Source: Dehalococcoidia bacterium
GTDB taxonomy: Bacteria; Chloroflexota; Dehalococcoidia; Lucifugimonadales; SHYT01
Length of the DNA stretch: 64,000 bases
Assembly (NCBI GenBank): GCA_009693045.1
Contig: SHXZ01000007.1
Location: 44,565-108,564 of the forward strand
Reading direction: 5' to 3'
Shown: positions 41,925 through 50,493 of the stretch, in pieces
Position numbering within the stretch: position 1 is the stretch's first letter
Layout: each line of letters starts with the position of its first letter
Notes under the pieces: generated by a model
Databases searched by the model: none
What the model was told of the DNA's origin: nothing
What the model saw: only the letters and a program-made list of their open reading frames with translations
Translations under genes and position numbers: made by a program

Positions 41925-44900
41925 TTACCGGAAATATGGCCTCGCCTGCTGGAACCGCTCCGTCCCGGGCCCTTCGGTTCGCGTGCGCTGCTTCGCCCTG
42001 AAATCGGCCAGCGTACCAACGTGCTCCACGATGATGTTGACCGTGCCCTCTTTCCTGGACACCCTTCCGGCCACTAGCACGAAGGTTTCGCGTAGCTTGC
42101 CACGGTATTGCTCATAGACGGCGGGCCACAGAATCAGCGGGATGAGGCCCTCCCCGTCGTCCAGCGTAACGAAGAAGGCGTTCGCGGCGGGGTGTTGGAG
42201 CCGTACCACCATCCCGGCCACCAGGACGAAGGCCCCTTCGTCCAAGGCGCTGAGCTGTGAACTCGTCGTGAACCGTGGCCCCAACTCCTCCCTCAGCTCT
42301 TCCATAAGGTGCCCGTCGGGAGTGACGCCCATCATGCGGTACTCGTCTGACATACGCTCCCACCGCGTCTGTTGAGGAAGCGTCGCCGTATCTTGCTCGG
42401 AAGGTAGAGAAAGAGCGCCTTGGCCACCGAGCGGGCGGTAACGCAAGCCGATCTCCCACAGCACCGCCCGCCGGTCCCCGCCAAAGCAGTCTAGAGCGCC
42501 GGCCGCCGCGAGGCTGTCTAGCTCCTCTCGTCGCAGCTTCGTACGAGCCATCAAACCCGCGAGAGAGGCGTAAGGGCCACCGTGTTGCCGTTCCCCAAGG
42601 ATGATCTTCGCTGTCTCTTCGCCAATGTTCTTCACGCTGAGCAGCCCCAGCCGAATAGCGTCGCCCTCAATGATGGCTTTCGCCTCGCTGCGGTTCACGT
42701 GAGGATGGAGCAGCCCGATTCCGCGCCTCCCGCCGTCGCCCCGAATCACGTCCTCTCCCCAGAAACCCATCGGCTGGGCGTTCAGCAGACCCACGAAGAA
42801 CTCTAGCGGGTGGTATTTTTTCAGCCACGCCATCTGGAAGGCGGTCACGCCGAAGGCGACTGCGTGGGCTTCGGGGAACTGGTAGCCGCCATTGAATTTG
42901 CCAAAAATCTTCCGAGCAGTTTCTTCGGTCACCCCACGGGCAGCAGCTTGGTCGCGGAACCGCTCCCACCAGTGTCGGATAAGCCCCTCGTTGTTCTTCT
43001 TGGCGAAGGCGCGGCGCATCTGGTCGCCCTCGCGGGCCGTGAATCCCGCGACGTGTATGGCGACCTCCATTACCTGGTCCTGGTACAGAATCACCCCCAG
43101 CGTCCGCTCCAGCGCGGGCTTTTCCAGGGGATGGTCGTACGTTACTAGCTCCGTCTCGTTGCGGCGGTGTATGAAGTGCGTCACGCCGTCAATGGCCCCC
43201 ACGCCTGGCCGGACACACGCCACTTCATAGGCCATATCCATGAGGTTTCGTGGTCTCAGCCTTGGAAGCGTTTGCATCTGCGCGGCGGACTCCACCTGGA
43301 AAACGCCGATGGTGTCCGAATCGGCGAGCATGTCGTACACCGACTCATCCTCAAAGTTGATGCGGGAGAGGTCCAGGGCCTTCCCGCTTCGCTGTTCAAT
43401 GAGGTGGACGGCTTCCTGCATCTGGCTGAGCGTCCCCAGCGCCAAAAAATCAATCTTGAGCATCCCCGCCTGGTCCACGGCGTCCTTGTCCCACTGCATG
43501 ACGTAGCGCCCCTCTATGGCCCCTGGCATGACCGGCACCATCTCCGTGAGCACCCGCGTGGAGATCACCATCCCGCCGCTGTGCTGCTGAATGCCTCTCG
43601 GAAGGTCGGCCATCTGAGGGGCCAGCTCCAGCATCGCGCGCCAGTCGGGGGCGTCAACAAGGTGCTTGAACTCCGGCAGCCCCTCCATCTCCTGCCGGAG
43701 GTGGCGGGCGTCTCCCTGGTCAATCCGCTTGGCGAGCCGGTCCACCAGGTCGGGGGGTAGGGCTAGAGCCTTGCCCAAGGCGCGCACGACGCCGTGCGCC
43801 TGGTAGGTGGTGATGGCTCCCACGAGCGCGGCGTGCTCCCAGCCGAAACGATGGTGGACGCGCTTGATTAGTTCTTCCCGAATGTCGCGGGGAAAGTCCA
43901 GGTCAATATCGGGCACGGCTCCCATATCTTCAGGGAGAAAGCGATCAAGGCCGAGATCGTAGGTCAGCGGGTCAATGTGGCTGATGCCCGTCAAGTACCC
44001 GGTAAGCATCGCCACGCTGCTGCCCCGGCCCCGTCCAGGCGGGTTGGCCTCCAGCGGCGTCTCGGCGTCACCGTGGCCCAGGTCAATCATCACCTGCCGG
44101 GCGAGCTGGATGATCTCGTAGTAAAGCAGGAAGAACCCCGCAAGACCATGCTTGCCCATCCGCCGGAACTCCTCGTCAAGCCGCTCTTGCACCTGTCGCG
44201 TGATGCGGCCGTACTTGCGTACCGCCGCCTCGTCGCACACGCGCCGGAGGCACGAAAGCTCCGTGTACCCGTCTGGGACTGGATACGAGGGAAACTGGTA
44301 GCCCATGTCGGCTGTGAGGTCAAATGTGCATCGCTCGGCGATGCGGAGGGTGTTCGCCAGCGCGTCCTCCGCGCCCGTGAACAGCGGCGTCATTTGCTCC
44401 GCAGATTTCAGGTAGAACTCGTTGTTCGCCCTGCGCTCGCGGTGGCTCTCAGACAGGCTTTTGAGGCTCTTGACGGCCACCAGCGCATCATGGAGGCGGT
44501 GACGTTCAGGGACGTGGTAGTGGACGTTGTTGGTGGCGACGATAGGAACGCCCAGCTCGCGGGCGAGTCCGTGTAGCCTGCGGTTGCGGCTCCTATCCTG
44601 CTCCGCAAGGTTCTGGCTCAGTTCCACGAAAACGCTGCCGCTGCCGAACCAGTCCAGGTATTGCCGGAGCGTGGCGGCGGCCTGCCGCATCCTACCTTGA
44701 GCCGCGAGCGAAGGCACTAGACCGTGGGCGCAGCCCGTGAGCACGATCAGTCCCTCGCCGTGCTCGCCGAACCAGTCAGGGTCAATCGCGGGCGCTCGCC
44801 GGTCGCCCTTGACGTGGGCGTAGGACAGGAGCTTGCAGAGGTTAGCGTAGCCCTTGGCGGTCTCGGCCAGGAGCGTGAGGTGGTGGCCGCCTTGGAGCGT

Positions 44901-45107
44901 CACCTCCGCGCCAGTGATGGGCCGAATCCCCATGCTCTTGGCGGAGTGGGCGAAGTCCAGCGCAATGGCGAGATTGTCGTGGTCGGTGAGGGCCAGTGCC
45001 GGATAGCCCAGTTCTTTCGCCCGCAGCAACAGCTCATGGGGCCAGCTCGCCCCTTCCTGGAACGAGTAGGCCGAGTGGCAATGGAGTTCAACGTAGCCGG
45101 TCGTCAT
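41925..45107 (-). CDS. dnaE2: Error-prone DNA polymerase DnaE2 (ImuC)
   Basis: A 1060-residue C-family polymerase of the DnaE2/ImuC class used in damage-induced mutagenesis. The N-terminal PHP domain begins ELHCHSAYSFQEGAS, typical of DnaE2. The polymerase catalytic triad is in VPDIDLDFPRD (D400, D402 and the later Asp). The PHP-side motif TDHDNLAIA and the C-terminal OB domain (FVLVAGMVVRLQHP) are present. It is the last gene of an operon after imuB and a small DUF6504-like gene, all under a LexA-type box, the classic ImuBC layout. The ATG at 45107 is 3 nt before the stop of the small gene. Confidence 0.92.
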   Translation of the reverse strand: MTTGYVELHCHSAYSFQEGASWPHELLLRAKELGYPALALTDHDNLAIALDFAHSAKSMGIRPITGAEVTLQGGHHLTLLAETAKGYANLCKLLSYAHVKGDRRAPAIDPDWFGEHGEGLIVLTGCAHGLVPSLAAQGRMRQAAATLRQYLDWFGSGSVFVELSQNLAEQDRSRNRRLHGLARELGVPIVATNNVHYHVPERHRLHDALVAVKSLKSLSESHRERRANNEFYLKSAEQMTPLFTGAEDALANTLRIAERCTFDLTADMGYQFPSYPVPDGYTELSCLRRVCDEAAVRKYGRITRQVQERLDEEFRRMGKHGLAGFFLLYYEIIQLARQVMIDLGHGDAETPLEANPPGRGRGSSVAMLTGYLTGISHIDPLTYDLGLDRFLPEDMGAVPDIDLDFPRDIREELIKRVHHRFGWEHAALVGAITTYQAHGVVRALGKALALPPDLVDRLAKRIDQGDARHLRQEMEGLPEFKHLVDAPDWRAMLELAPQMADLPRGIQQHSGGMVISTRVLTEMVPVMPGAIEGRYVMQWDKDAVDQAGMLKIDFLALGTLSQMQEAVHLIEQRSGKALDLSRINFEDESVYDMLADSDTIGVFQVESAAQMQTLPRLRPRNLMDMAYEVACVRPGVGAIDGVTHFIHRRNETELVTYDHPLEKPALERTLGVILYQDQVMEVAIHVAGFTAREGDQMRRAFAKKNNEGLIRHWWERFRDQAAARGVTEETARKIFGKFNGGYQFPEAHAVAFGVTAFQMAWLKKYHPLEFFVGLLNAQPMGFWGEDVIRGDGGRRGIGLLHPHVNRSEAKAIIEGDAIRLGLLSVKNIGEETAKIILGERQHGGPYASLAGLMARTKLRREELDSLAAAGALDCFGGDRRAVLWEIGLRYRPLGGQGALSLPSEQDTATLPQQTRWERMSDEYRMMGVTPDGHLMEELREELGPRFTTSSQLSALDEGAFVLVAGMVVRLQHPAANAFFVTLDDGEGLIPLILWPAVYEQYRGKLRETFVLVAGRVSRKEGTVNIIVEHVGTLADFRAKQRTRTEGPGTERFQQARPYFR

Positions 45108-45110
45108 CGC

Positions 45111-45335
45111 TCACGCCCGCTGGCTGTACCACTGCGAGGTCAACAAGTCCTGAAATACGGTGAATGGGCGGCCCTCCTCCAGTCGCAGGGTGAAATAGAG
45201 TCGGTCAAGCTGGTGCTCTGTCCACCACTCGTCCGGCCCCAAGTGCCATCGGTTCGTGATGGACACGGCCTTGTGCCAGCGCCTCCCGATGCGCACCGCT
45301 TGCGGCTTGCCGTTGCTCCCTTCGCGGACCTTCAC
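45111..45335 (-). CDS. DUF6504-like small protein of the mutasome operon
   Basis: A 74-residue protein between imuB and dnaE2. It reads KVREGSNGKPQAVRIGRRWH, SITNRWHLGPDEWWTEHQ and RLYFTLRLEEGRPFTVFQDL. The IGRRWH...WW...YF pattern matches small DUF6504-type proteins found beside dnaE2 in actinobacterial mutasome loci. The GTG at 45335 lies 15 nt after the imuB stop; no ribosome-binding site stands out, so translational coupling is likely. Its role is unknown; a structural or clamp-linking part of the ImuB-DnaE2 complex is a guess. Confidence 0.5.
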   Translation of the reverse strand: MKVREGSNGKPQAVRIGRRWHKAVSITNRWHLGPDEWWTEHQLDRLYFTLRLEEGRPFTVFQDLLTSQWYSQRA

Positions 45336-45349
45336 AGGGGCAGGGGCGT

Positions 45350-46531
45350 CTACGGGGCGAACGGCACCATCACTGCTCGCCGCTCTGGAATCCGTGACCA
45401 CGGCTCTAACTCCTGGAACCGATAGATGGGCGCTGTGTAGCCGAGGTGGGCGCTGAGCTGTTCCACCGCCTCTCTCAGTTGGTCTCTCGCCCGCACGTCG
45501 GTGAGCATACTGAGCTGCTTCCCCGGCGCGGCCACCAACCCCGTCAGGGTGAACGCAAGGCCCGTCAGCGGCCCCGGCAAGGCCAGGGTTGACAGAGCGG
45601 ACTTCACGGCGTCCCTGGCAACGTCCTTCGTCCCGTAGGGGCCTCGCGCGGTCATCCGGCGATGCCACATGCCAGTGCCCAGAACGTCGCCGTTGATGTC
45701 AATGGCGCGGGCCGCCCGGCCGCGCAGCTCAGGGCGACGGTACGCCCGTTCCAGGAGCACGTCGGTGGCCAGGAGCATCGTCCCCGTGGCCGTGGTCGGT
45801 TCCTCAAAGTCCCACCGCTCGGTGATGGTCATGTCGTGGGTGCGCGGGACGACGGGACGGTCATCCATGCCCCGTGACAGCCGCCACGCCAGCGCGCCGT
45901 CCCGCCCAAACTGCGCCTGGAAGGGGCCAAAGGGACGCGCCGCAATGTCGCCCAGGCGGTACAGCCCGAACTGGTGCAGGCGGTCTCGCATCTCCCAGGG
46001 CACGGGGAGCAGGTCTATAGACACTGGAGCGAGGTAGCCCCGTACGTCGTCCGGCGTCCGCCGCACCTCTCCCGGTTTGGCTTGCTGGGCGGCGACATTG
46101 GCGGGGAACTTGCCGAGGGCCACGCCCACCCTCGCTCCGTATTGAGCGGGCACCGCGTCCACGACCGCCCTGGCAGTCCGCGCGCTGCTACCGTAGAGGT
46201 CGTCCAGGCCGGTAAGGTCCACGTAGGCGCGGCCATGCCCCGCGCTTTCCACAACCGGGCTGCGCTGCTCCAGGCTGTCCAGGACGGCGTTCCACGCCTC
46301 TTCATACAAAGGTTGGTCAGCCTCCAACAGCACGGCGTCCTTGTACCGAGCGTGGGCCGTTTGCAGGGGCGTTCCCGTCGAGACCTCGGCGGACAGTGAG
46401 CAATCCAGCACCACCGGGCGTGTCCCCTCCCGCCTGGTGATAAGGACACGTCGCCCTCGGAGAGCCGGATCGCGGGCGGCTTCCACAACGTACGGGAAGT
46501 GTGAAACATGAACACAAGCAATGGCAGCCAT
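45350..46531 (-). CDS. imuB: ImuB, catalytically degenerate Y-family polymerase
   Basis: A 393-residue Y-family (DinB-like) protein. The palm, finger and little-finger layout is kept, but the metal-binding acids are gone. The first motif is ACVHVSHF, where DinB has D-x-D (now H8 and S10). The second, SAGHGRAYVDLTG, replaces the S-x-D-E pair by G100/R101. That loss is characteristic of ImuB, which acts as a clamp adaptor for DnaE2 rather than as a polymerase. The ATG at 46531 follows GGAGG set inside a 12-G run. It heads the imuB - DUF6504-like - dnaE2 operon. Confidence 0.85.
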   Translation of the reverse strand: MAAIACVHVSHFPYVVEAARDPALRGRRVLITRREGTRPVVLDCSLSAEVSTGTPLQTAHARYKDAVLLEADQPLYEEAWNAVLDSLEQRSPVVESAGHGRAYVDLTGLDDLYGSSARTARAVVDAVPAQYGARVGVALGKFPANVAAQQAKPGEVRRTPDDVRGYLAPVSIDLLPVPWEMRDRLHQFGLYRLGDIAARPFGPFQAQFGRDGALAWRLSRGMDDRPVVPRTHDMTITERWDFEEPTTATGTMLLATDVLLERAYRRPELRGRAARAIDINGDVLGTGMWHRRMTARGPYGTKDVARDAVKSALSTLALPGPLTGLAFTLTGLVAAPGKQLSMLTDVRARDQLREAVEQLSAHLGYTAPIYRFQELEPWSRIPERRAVMVPFAP

Positions 46532-46539
46532 AGCATCCT

Positions 46540-46551
46540 CCCCCCCCCCCC
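46540..46551 (-). repeat. 12-base homopolymer at the imuB ribosome-binding site
   Basis: A run of twelve C on the plus strand (twelve G in the transcript) directly precedes AGG and the imuB start (46531). Together they form the only ribosome-binding site. Runs of this length are prone to slip. It could be a sequencing or assembly weak spot, or a genuine switch for the operon. Confidence 0.8.
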
Positions 46552-46569
46552 GGAGTGCCGGGGCCTTCC

Positions 46570-46599
46570 AATATAATAGAACGTGTGTTCTTGTGTCAA
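46570..46599 (-). promoter_or_regulatory. Promoter of the imuB-dnaE2 operon with LexA-type box
   Basis: On the minus strand TTGACA (46594-46599) is followed 18 nt later by TATATT (46570-46575); TTATAT at 17-nt spacing is equivalent. Between them lies AGAAC-ACAC-GTTCT (46578-46591), a perfect GAAC-N4-GTTC inverted repeat as in Gram-positive/actinobacterial LexA boxes. A repressor there would block transcription. The divergent SRAP gene begins 70 nt away on the other side, so one box may control both. Confidence 0.8.
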
Positions 46600-46663
46600 G
46601 CTGCCGTGCCTGAATGGTGGTGTGGTAGGATGCGGCCAAAGCGAAGCGGCAGGGGGAAGTGCT

Positions 46664-47356
46664 ATGTGCGGACGGTACACGCTAGTGATGGACCTGTCAT
46701 CTCTCCTGGTACGCTTCTCGTTTGAAGTGCCGCCAGGCGGGAACCTGGACTACCAGCCAGGCCACAACATCGCACCTACCAACAACGTCCTTGTTGTCGC
46801 CGAAAGAGCCTGGGGCCGGTTTGCAAGCATGATGCGCTGGGGCCTGGTGCCCGCATGGTCCCAGGCGCCCAATCCCAAGATTGCACCCATCAACGCAAAG
46901 GCGGAGAACGTCGCCAGCTCGGGGATGTTCAAGAACGCGCTCAGGCGGCGGCGTTGCCTGGTTCTGGCGGACGGGTTCTACGAGTGGCGGAAGCTCACGG
47001 ACAGGAGGCCGGTGCGGATCACCTTAGCTTCAAAAGAGCCGTTCGCGTTCGCGGGTTTGTGGGAACGCTGGCAGCCGAAGCCTGGCCAGCAAGGGGAGCC
47101 GATTGATTCATGCACGATCATCACTACGACGCCCAACGACCTGATAGCGCCCATCCACGACCGGATGCCGGTCATTCTTCCCAAAGAGGCCGAGAGCCTG
47201 TGGCTTGACCCTCACGTGGAGCCGGAGGCGGCGCTCTCGTTACTCAAGCCCTATCAGGCGGAGGCGATGCAGATGTACGAGGTCTCGCCGCTGGTCAACT
47301 CCGTGCGGAACAATGGGCCGGAAGTGATTGAGCCAGTACGCCGTTTGATCGGTTAG
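46664..47356 (+). CDS. SRAP-domain protein (YedK/HMCES family)
   Basis: A 230-residue SOS-response-associated peptidase that caps abasic sites in single-stranded DNA by a thiazolidine link. The start CGRYTL gives catalytic C2 after Met removal. Other family residues are N77 in INAKAENV, E107 in GFYEW and H165 in HDRMPVIL. The ATG at 46664 has agggggaag upstream, and the family requires Cys at position 2, so this start is firm. Divergent from imuB across a LexA-type box. Confidence 0.93.
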   Translation: MCGRYTLVMDLSSLLVRFSFEVPPGGNLDYQPGHNIAPTNNVLVVAERAWGRFASMMRWGLVPAWSQAPNPKIAPINAKAENVASSGMFKNALRRRRCLVLADGFYEWRKLTDRRPVRITLASKEPFAFAGLWERWQPKPGQQGEPIDSCTIITTTPNDLIAPIHDRMPVILPKEAESLWLDPHVEPEAALSLLKPYQAEAMQMYEVSPLVNSVRNNGPEVIEPVRRLIG

Positions 47357-47642
47357 CTCGACGCGCTCCAGAACGGGAGGCGCGGGTTGGGCTTGGCTGA
47401 GAGGCCGGTGGCGTGGTTCTCCAAAACGATTTCCTTTGGGAGCGCCGTTTTGAGGGCCTCTTAGCACTCCCGTTCTCCACAGCCCTTGGCCTTACGCGTA
47501 CCGCGCTAGCAGGTCGGCGATGGCCTCGGCCTGCAGAACCGAGCCGACATTGCGCATTGCCAAGCTCCTCTTTGCCGCTTGTTAGTTTGGACCTGACTTT
47601 ATGAAGCCTGGACCACCGGAGTTAGTCGACCACCTTTCGCTA
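47357..47642. other. Intergenic region; possible short peptide remnant
   Basis: No clear gene. On the minus strand a 21-codon frame reading MRNVGSVLQAEAIADLLARY follows AGGAGC and ends in TAA near 47494. It looks like a C-terminal fragment of an older gene rather than a functional peptide. Confidence 0.35.
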
Positions 47643-48539
47643 CTACCTGTTCCTTGGCAGCGATTCGCAGGCTACGCCGTCGTGGTTCCCATCAAGACGG
47701 TGCGGGTCACTCGCTGGCCCACCGGCAGCATCGTAGAAGTCCTGCGCCTCCGCCCACGTGGAGAAGTCACCGCAGTCGCGGTCCGGTCCGCGTGGGTCGT
47801 AGCGGAGCGGCTGCTCGGTGCGCTTGCCGATAGGTAGGGTAGCCGCCCCCCTTGGCTGATCGGACGTTGCTGGCGTGGCTGCGGGCGTAGGCGTGGGTGC
47901 CGGTGGCGTAGGGGGTGCGCGCGGGCTGGATGCCGACAGCGGTACTCCCCACAGGCCCCGTCCGGCCTCCCGTGCCTCTCGCTGGAGCCGCACGAAAAGC
48001 TCTTGGTGCCGTACGTCGGGCGGGTATGTGGCTGACTGTGCGAAGCCGTTCTGGACGAGCCAGGCGTTGACCATGACCCCATCAACATAGACGTAGCGGA
48101 GCAAGCGTCCATAACGGTCAATCTCTGACACGTCCTTCTCAAGCTCTACCGTCTTGCCGGCCACCAGCTTCTTGTTTGCCGCGCTCGCTTCCGGCCCGAA
48201 GGGTTGCACGCCCTTCGTCGGGTGTACCGTCTCCGGCGTATCAACCCCGATATAGCGGACGGTGTACCGTTGGCCGCTGATCTCCACCTTGACAGTATCC
48301 CCGTCCACGACTTCCACCACGCGGGCCGTTTGGCGCTGTGGGGATGGTGACGCGGGCTTAGAAGCTGGGAGCGGTGCGGCTTTGGCAGGCTCAGGTGGTT
48401 GCGGCGACGCAATAGGCTGTGGGGAAACCACTGTGGCAGAAGGCGTAGATGGGGTACTTGCCGGAGTAGCTGCGCCGGAACAAGCGAGGCTCACGAGAAC
48501 GGAGAGAACGCCCCCGATTCCTATTAGCAGCCTTGACAC
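47643..48539 (-). CDS. Thermonuclease lipoprotein with Excalibur domain
   Basis: A 298-residue secreted staphylococcal-nuclease (SNase)-type protein. The signal LLIGIGGVLSVLVSLAC makes C20 the lipidation site (lipobox LxxC), followed by a Ser/Pro/Thr-rich spacer. The SNase core shows VVDGDTVKV, RYIGVDTPE and DRYGRLLRYVY with the catalytic Arg/Asp/Glu residues. A second Pro-rich spacer leads to a C-terminal Excalibur domain (DRDCGDFSTWAEAQDFYDA, then DGNHDGVACE) with Ca-binding pattern. The GTG at 48539 follows a gggaggtgg site. It would degrade extracellular nucleic acid at the cell surface. Confidence 0.86.
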   Translation of the reverse strand: MSRLLIGIGGVLSVLVSLACSGAATPASTPSTPSATVVSPQPIASPQPPEPAKAAPLPASKPASPSPQRQTARVVEVVDGDTVKVEISGQRYTVRYIGVDTPETVHPTKGVQPFGPEASAANKKLVAGKTVELEKDVSEIDRYGRLLRYVYVDGVMVNAWLVQNGFAQSATYPPDVRHQELFVRLQREAREAGRGLWGVPLSASSPRAPPTPPAPTPTPAATPATSDQPRGAATLPIGKRTEQPLRYDPRGPDRDCGDFSTWAEAQDFYDAAGGPASDPHRLDGNHDGVACESLPRNR

Positions 48540-48582
48540 TCTGCCACCTCCCCTTGCGTTTAGATGCCTCCTCGGAGCTAGG

Positions 48583-49075
48583 TCACTCCCTGGGCACACA
48601 AGCAGCCCACAATCCGCGCTTGGCTTCGCGGGCAGACCTTTCCAATTGGATCATCACCTGGTACAGGGACGGCTCTGTATCGTAGGAGCGTGCGTAGGCG
48701 TAACCTTCCCAGACAAGCTCGGCGTTTACGAGCGTTCCGTCCGCGAAAACGTAGCGCAGCAGCCGCCAAAACCTGTCCTTGTCCTCACCATCGCGCAGCA
48801 GTTTCACCCGTCGCCCTTCCACAAGCTCTTTGTTGCGCTCTGCGGCTTCCTTGCCGAAGCATTCAACCGGCTTTTGCTGGCTGGGAACGTACAGGTGCGG
48901 GCGTAGGGGGCGTCGGTACGGGAGCAGGCGCAGGCGCGAGAGCCGGAGCGGGGGGCGTCTGGCCCTGAACCGGTGCTCTTGGCAGCGATTCGCAGGCTAC
49001 GCCGTCGTGGTTCCCATCAAGCCGGTGCCGGTCGCTGCCAGGCCCACCCGCTGCTGGGTCGTCTTCTCGATTTGA
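48583..49075 (-). pseudogene. Decayed second SNase/Excalibur gene
   Basis: The region reads, in pieces, an Excalibur end (HRLDGNHDGVACESLPR), a Pro/Ala-rich linker (TPPAPALAPAPAPVPTPPTP), and, after a frameshift, the C-terminal half of an SNase: KPVECFGKEAAERNKELVEG, DRFWRLLRYVFADG and REAKRGLWAAC. The nuclease's N-terminal strand set and signal are missing. It is most likely a duplicate of the neighbouring thermonuclease that has lost its middle and its frame. Confidence 0.75.
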
Positions 49076-49090
49076 CCGACGGTGCTCATG

Positions 49091-50017
49091 TCACGCCTTT
49101 ATTAATTTGAAGCTGATCTGGTAGCGGTAGAAGACGATGCTCGGCACCACCGCCAGCGCTCTTTGGATTTTTTGGTCGTCCTCCATTGCGATGATCACGC
49201 CCTTGACGCTCTGCCCCTCCGTAGCCAGTTCCTCCTGCACATAGCCCATGTAGCGCAGCGTCTGACCCACGACGACATCGCTTGCCCGGCCTTTCTTGAG
49301 CTCCACTACCAACAGTCTCTTCTTGTCCTTGCTGATGGCGAGGATGTCGAGGGGGCCGGTATCGGTTGGGTATTGCTGTCCAACGCGCTCCCCCTCTTCT
49401 TCGTAGATGTCGTATTCCCTGCCCAGATCGGTCTGCGCCCAGTTCTGGACCAGAAAGTCTTCCAGGTGCTTTTCCATGGCAAAAGCGGTCGGGTCCTCCA
49501 CGGCCGGATCGGTGGCCACGAGCGTGGGCCCGGGCACATCACCGACTAACCTCTCGATCTCGTCGCGGTATCCGGTGATGCTGATGACGGTGATTCTCGA
49601 CCCGGTGGAGTTCCTTAGGGCCACACTCATGTCGGCACGGTCGATGGTTTGGCTCAGCCAATGAACGGGGCGTCTGTGCGGAAGAACTCCGCCCGGTTGG
49701 TAGGCGTAACCACCGCTGACTTCTCCCAGCCGATAGCGCCCGGACCCATCGGGACAGAGCACGAAATCCCCGTTCTTGATGCCCCTTGACACCGTCCACA
49801 AAGCCCCGCACGCCAGCCCAGCGCCGATCTTCGTTTTGTCGGGGTGCCCAGCCAGAAAGATGGGGATGAACTCCTTGTTGAACGCTCGCCACTCCTCCGG
49901 CAGCTTGTCAGTGAGGTCCTGAATGATGGCGAAGTCGGCCCCGATGAAGTTCCCCGCGAAGCATTCCTCCGCATAGATGCTTTGCCTGCCCAACATGACG
50001 CGGTAGTAGTTCTTCAT
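49091..50017 (-). CDS. NucS/DUF91-like restriction endonuclease homolog
   Basis: A 308-residue protein. The N-terminal part (AEECFAGNFIGADFAIIQDL) resembles the Mrr-like modified-DNA or DUF4357-type N-domains seen in restriction loci. The C-terminal part is a NucS/DUF91 nuclease core: GPLDILAISKDKKRLLVVELKKG supplies the D-ExK of a PD-(D/E)xK fold, and VVVGQTLRYMGYVQEEL follows. It begins 8 nt after the stop of an hsdS-like fragment, so it probably was (or is) part of a type I restriction locus. Function as a nuclease is inferred. Confidence 0.65.
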   Translation of the reverse strand: MKNYYRVMLGRQSIYAEECFAGNFIGADFAIIQDLTDKLPEEWRAFNKEFIPIFLAGHPDKTKIGAGLACGALWTVSRGIKNGDFVLCPDGSGRYRLGEVSGGYAYQPGGVLPHRRPVHWLSQTIDRADMSVALRNSTGSRITVISITGYRDEIERLVGDVPGPTLVATDPAVEDPTAFAMEKHLEDFLVQNWAQTDLGREYDIYEEEGERVGQQYPTDTGPLDILAISKDKKRLLVVELKKGRASDVVVGQTLRYMGYVQEELATEGQSVKGVIIAMEDDQKIQRALAVVPSIVFYRYQISFKLIKA

Positions 50018-50024
50018 CGTCGCC

Positions 50025-50160
50025 TCATACCAGTCTCGTCTTTCCTGTCAGGAGTTCCTGCATCATACCAGGCTTGAGGGCGCGGGTCTTGTCGCGGCGC
50101 TGCTCCAACGCCGCCAGCTCCGACAGGTTGCGCAGGGTGCTTTCGCATCTGGTCAAGGCT
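50025..50160 (-). pseudogene. C-terminal fragment of HsdS (type I specificity subunit)
   Basis: Minus-strand reading gives LRNLSELAALEQRRDKTRAL, then KPGMMQELLTGKTRLV and a stop at 50025. The ELAALEQRR...TRALKxGMMQELLTGxxRL pattern is the hallmark end of type I S subunits. Nothing upstream belongs to a specificity domain, so only the last about 45 codons remain. The ORF beside it on the 3' side is the NucS-like gene. Confidence 0.8.
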
Positions 50161-50490
50161 GCTGCAAGAAGGCAAGACGAGCGCGGCCTTCTTGCGTCTT
50201 AGGCGTGTATATCTGCTTGACCCGCAGGTCGGGCCACGAAGACAGGGAGTTGTTCACAAGGGCCACGTCAAGCTCGGGGAAGTTGGTAGCGAGAACAATC
50301 CACTGGCGGGCGCGATAGTCTTCAACCTGGCGAAGTTCCTGTGCAACAGCCGGGTTCGAGAGAGAGAGTAACACGCACGCTCCGCGCTGGACGACTGCTC
50401 GTACGCTCCCCACGCCTCTCGGTTCTCCACCGACAGCAAACCCTCTCCGGCGTTGTGGAAGAAGGCCAGTGCAGCAGAGCATAGTTTCTT
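50161..50490 (-). pseudogene. Unrecognised decayed gene remnant
   Basis: Coding-like fragments in two frames: SAALAFFHNAGEGLLSVENR and, after a shift near 50360, ATNFPELDVALVNNSLSSWP with KQIYTPKTQEGRARLAFLQ. They look like protein sequence but I cannot name a family. The fragment stops where the hsdS tail begins. Confidence 0.4.
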
Positions 50491-50493
50491 TCG

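Noticed and set aside
46540..46551. Phase-variable expression as an established fact
   Set aside because: A 12-base homopolymer is also a classic error site, and one sequence cannot show variation. I keep it as a question only.
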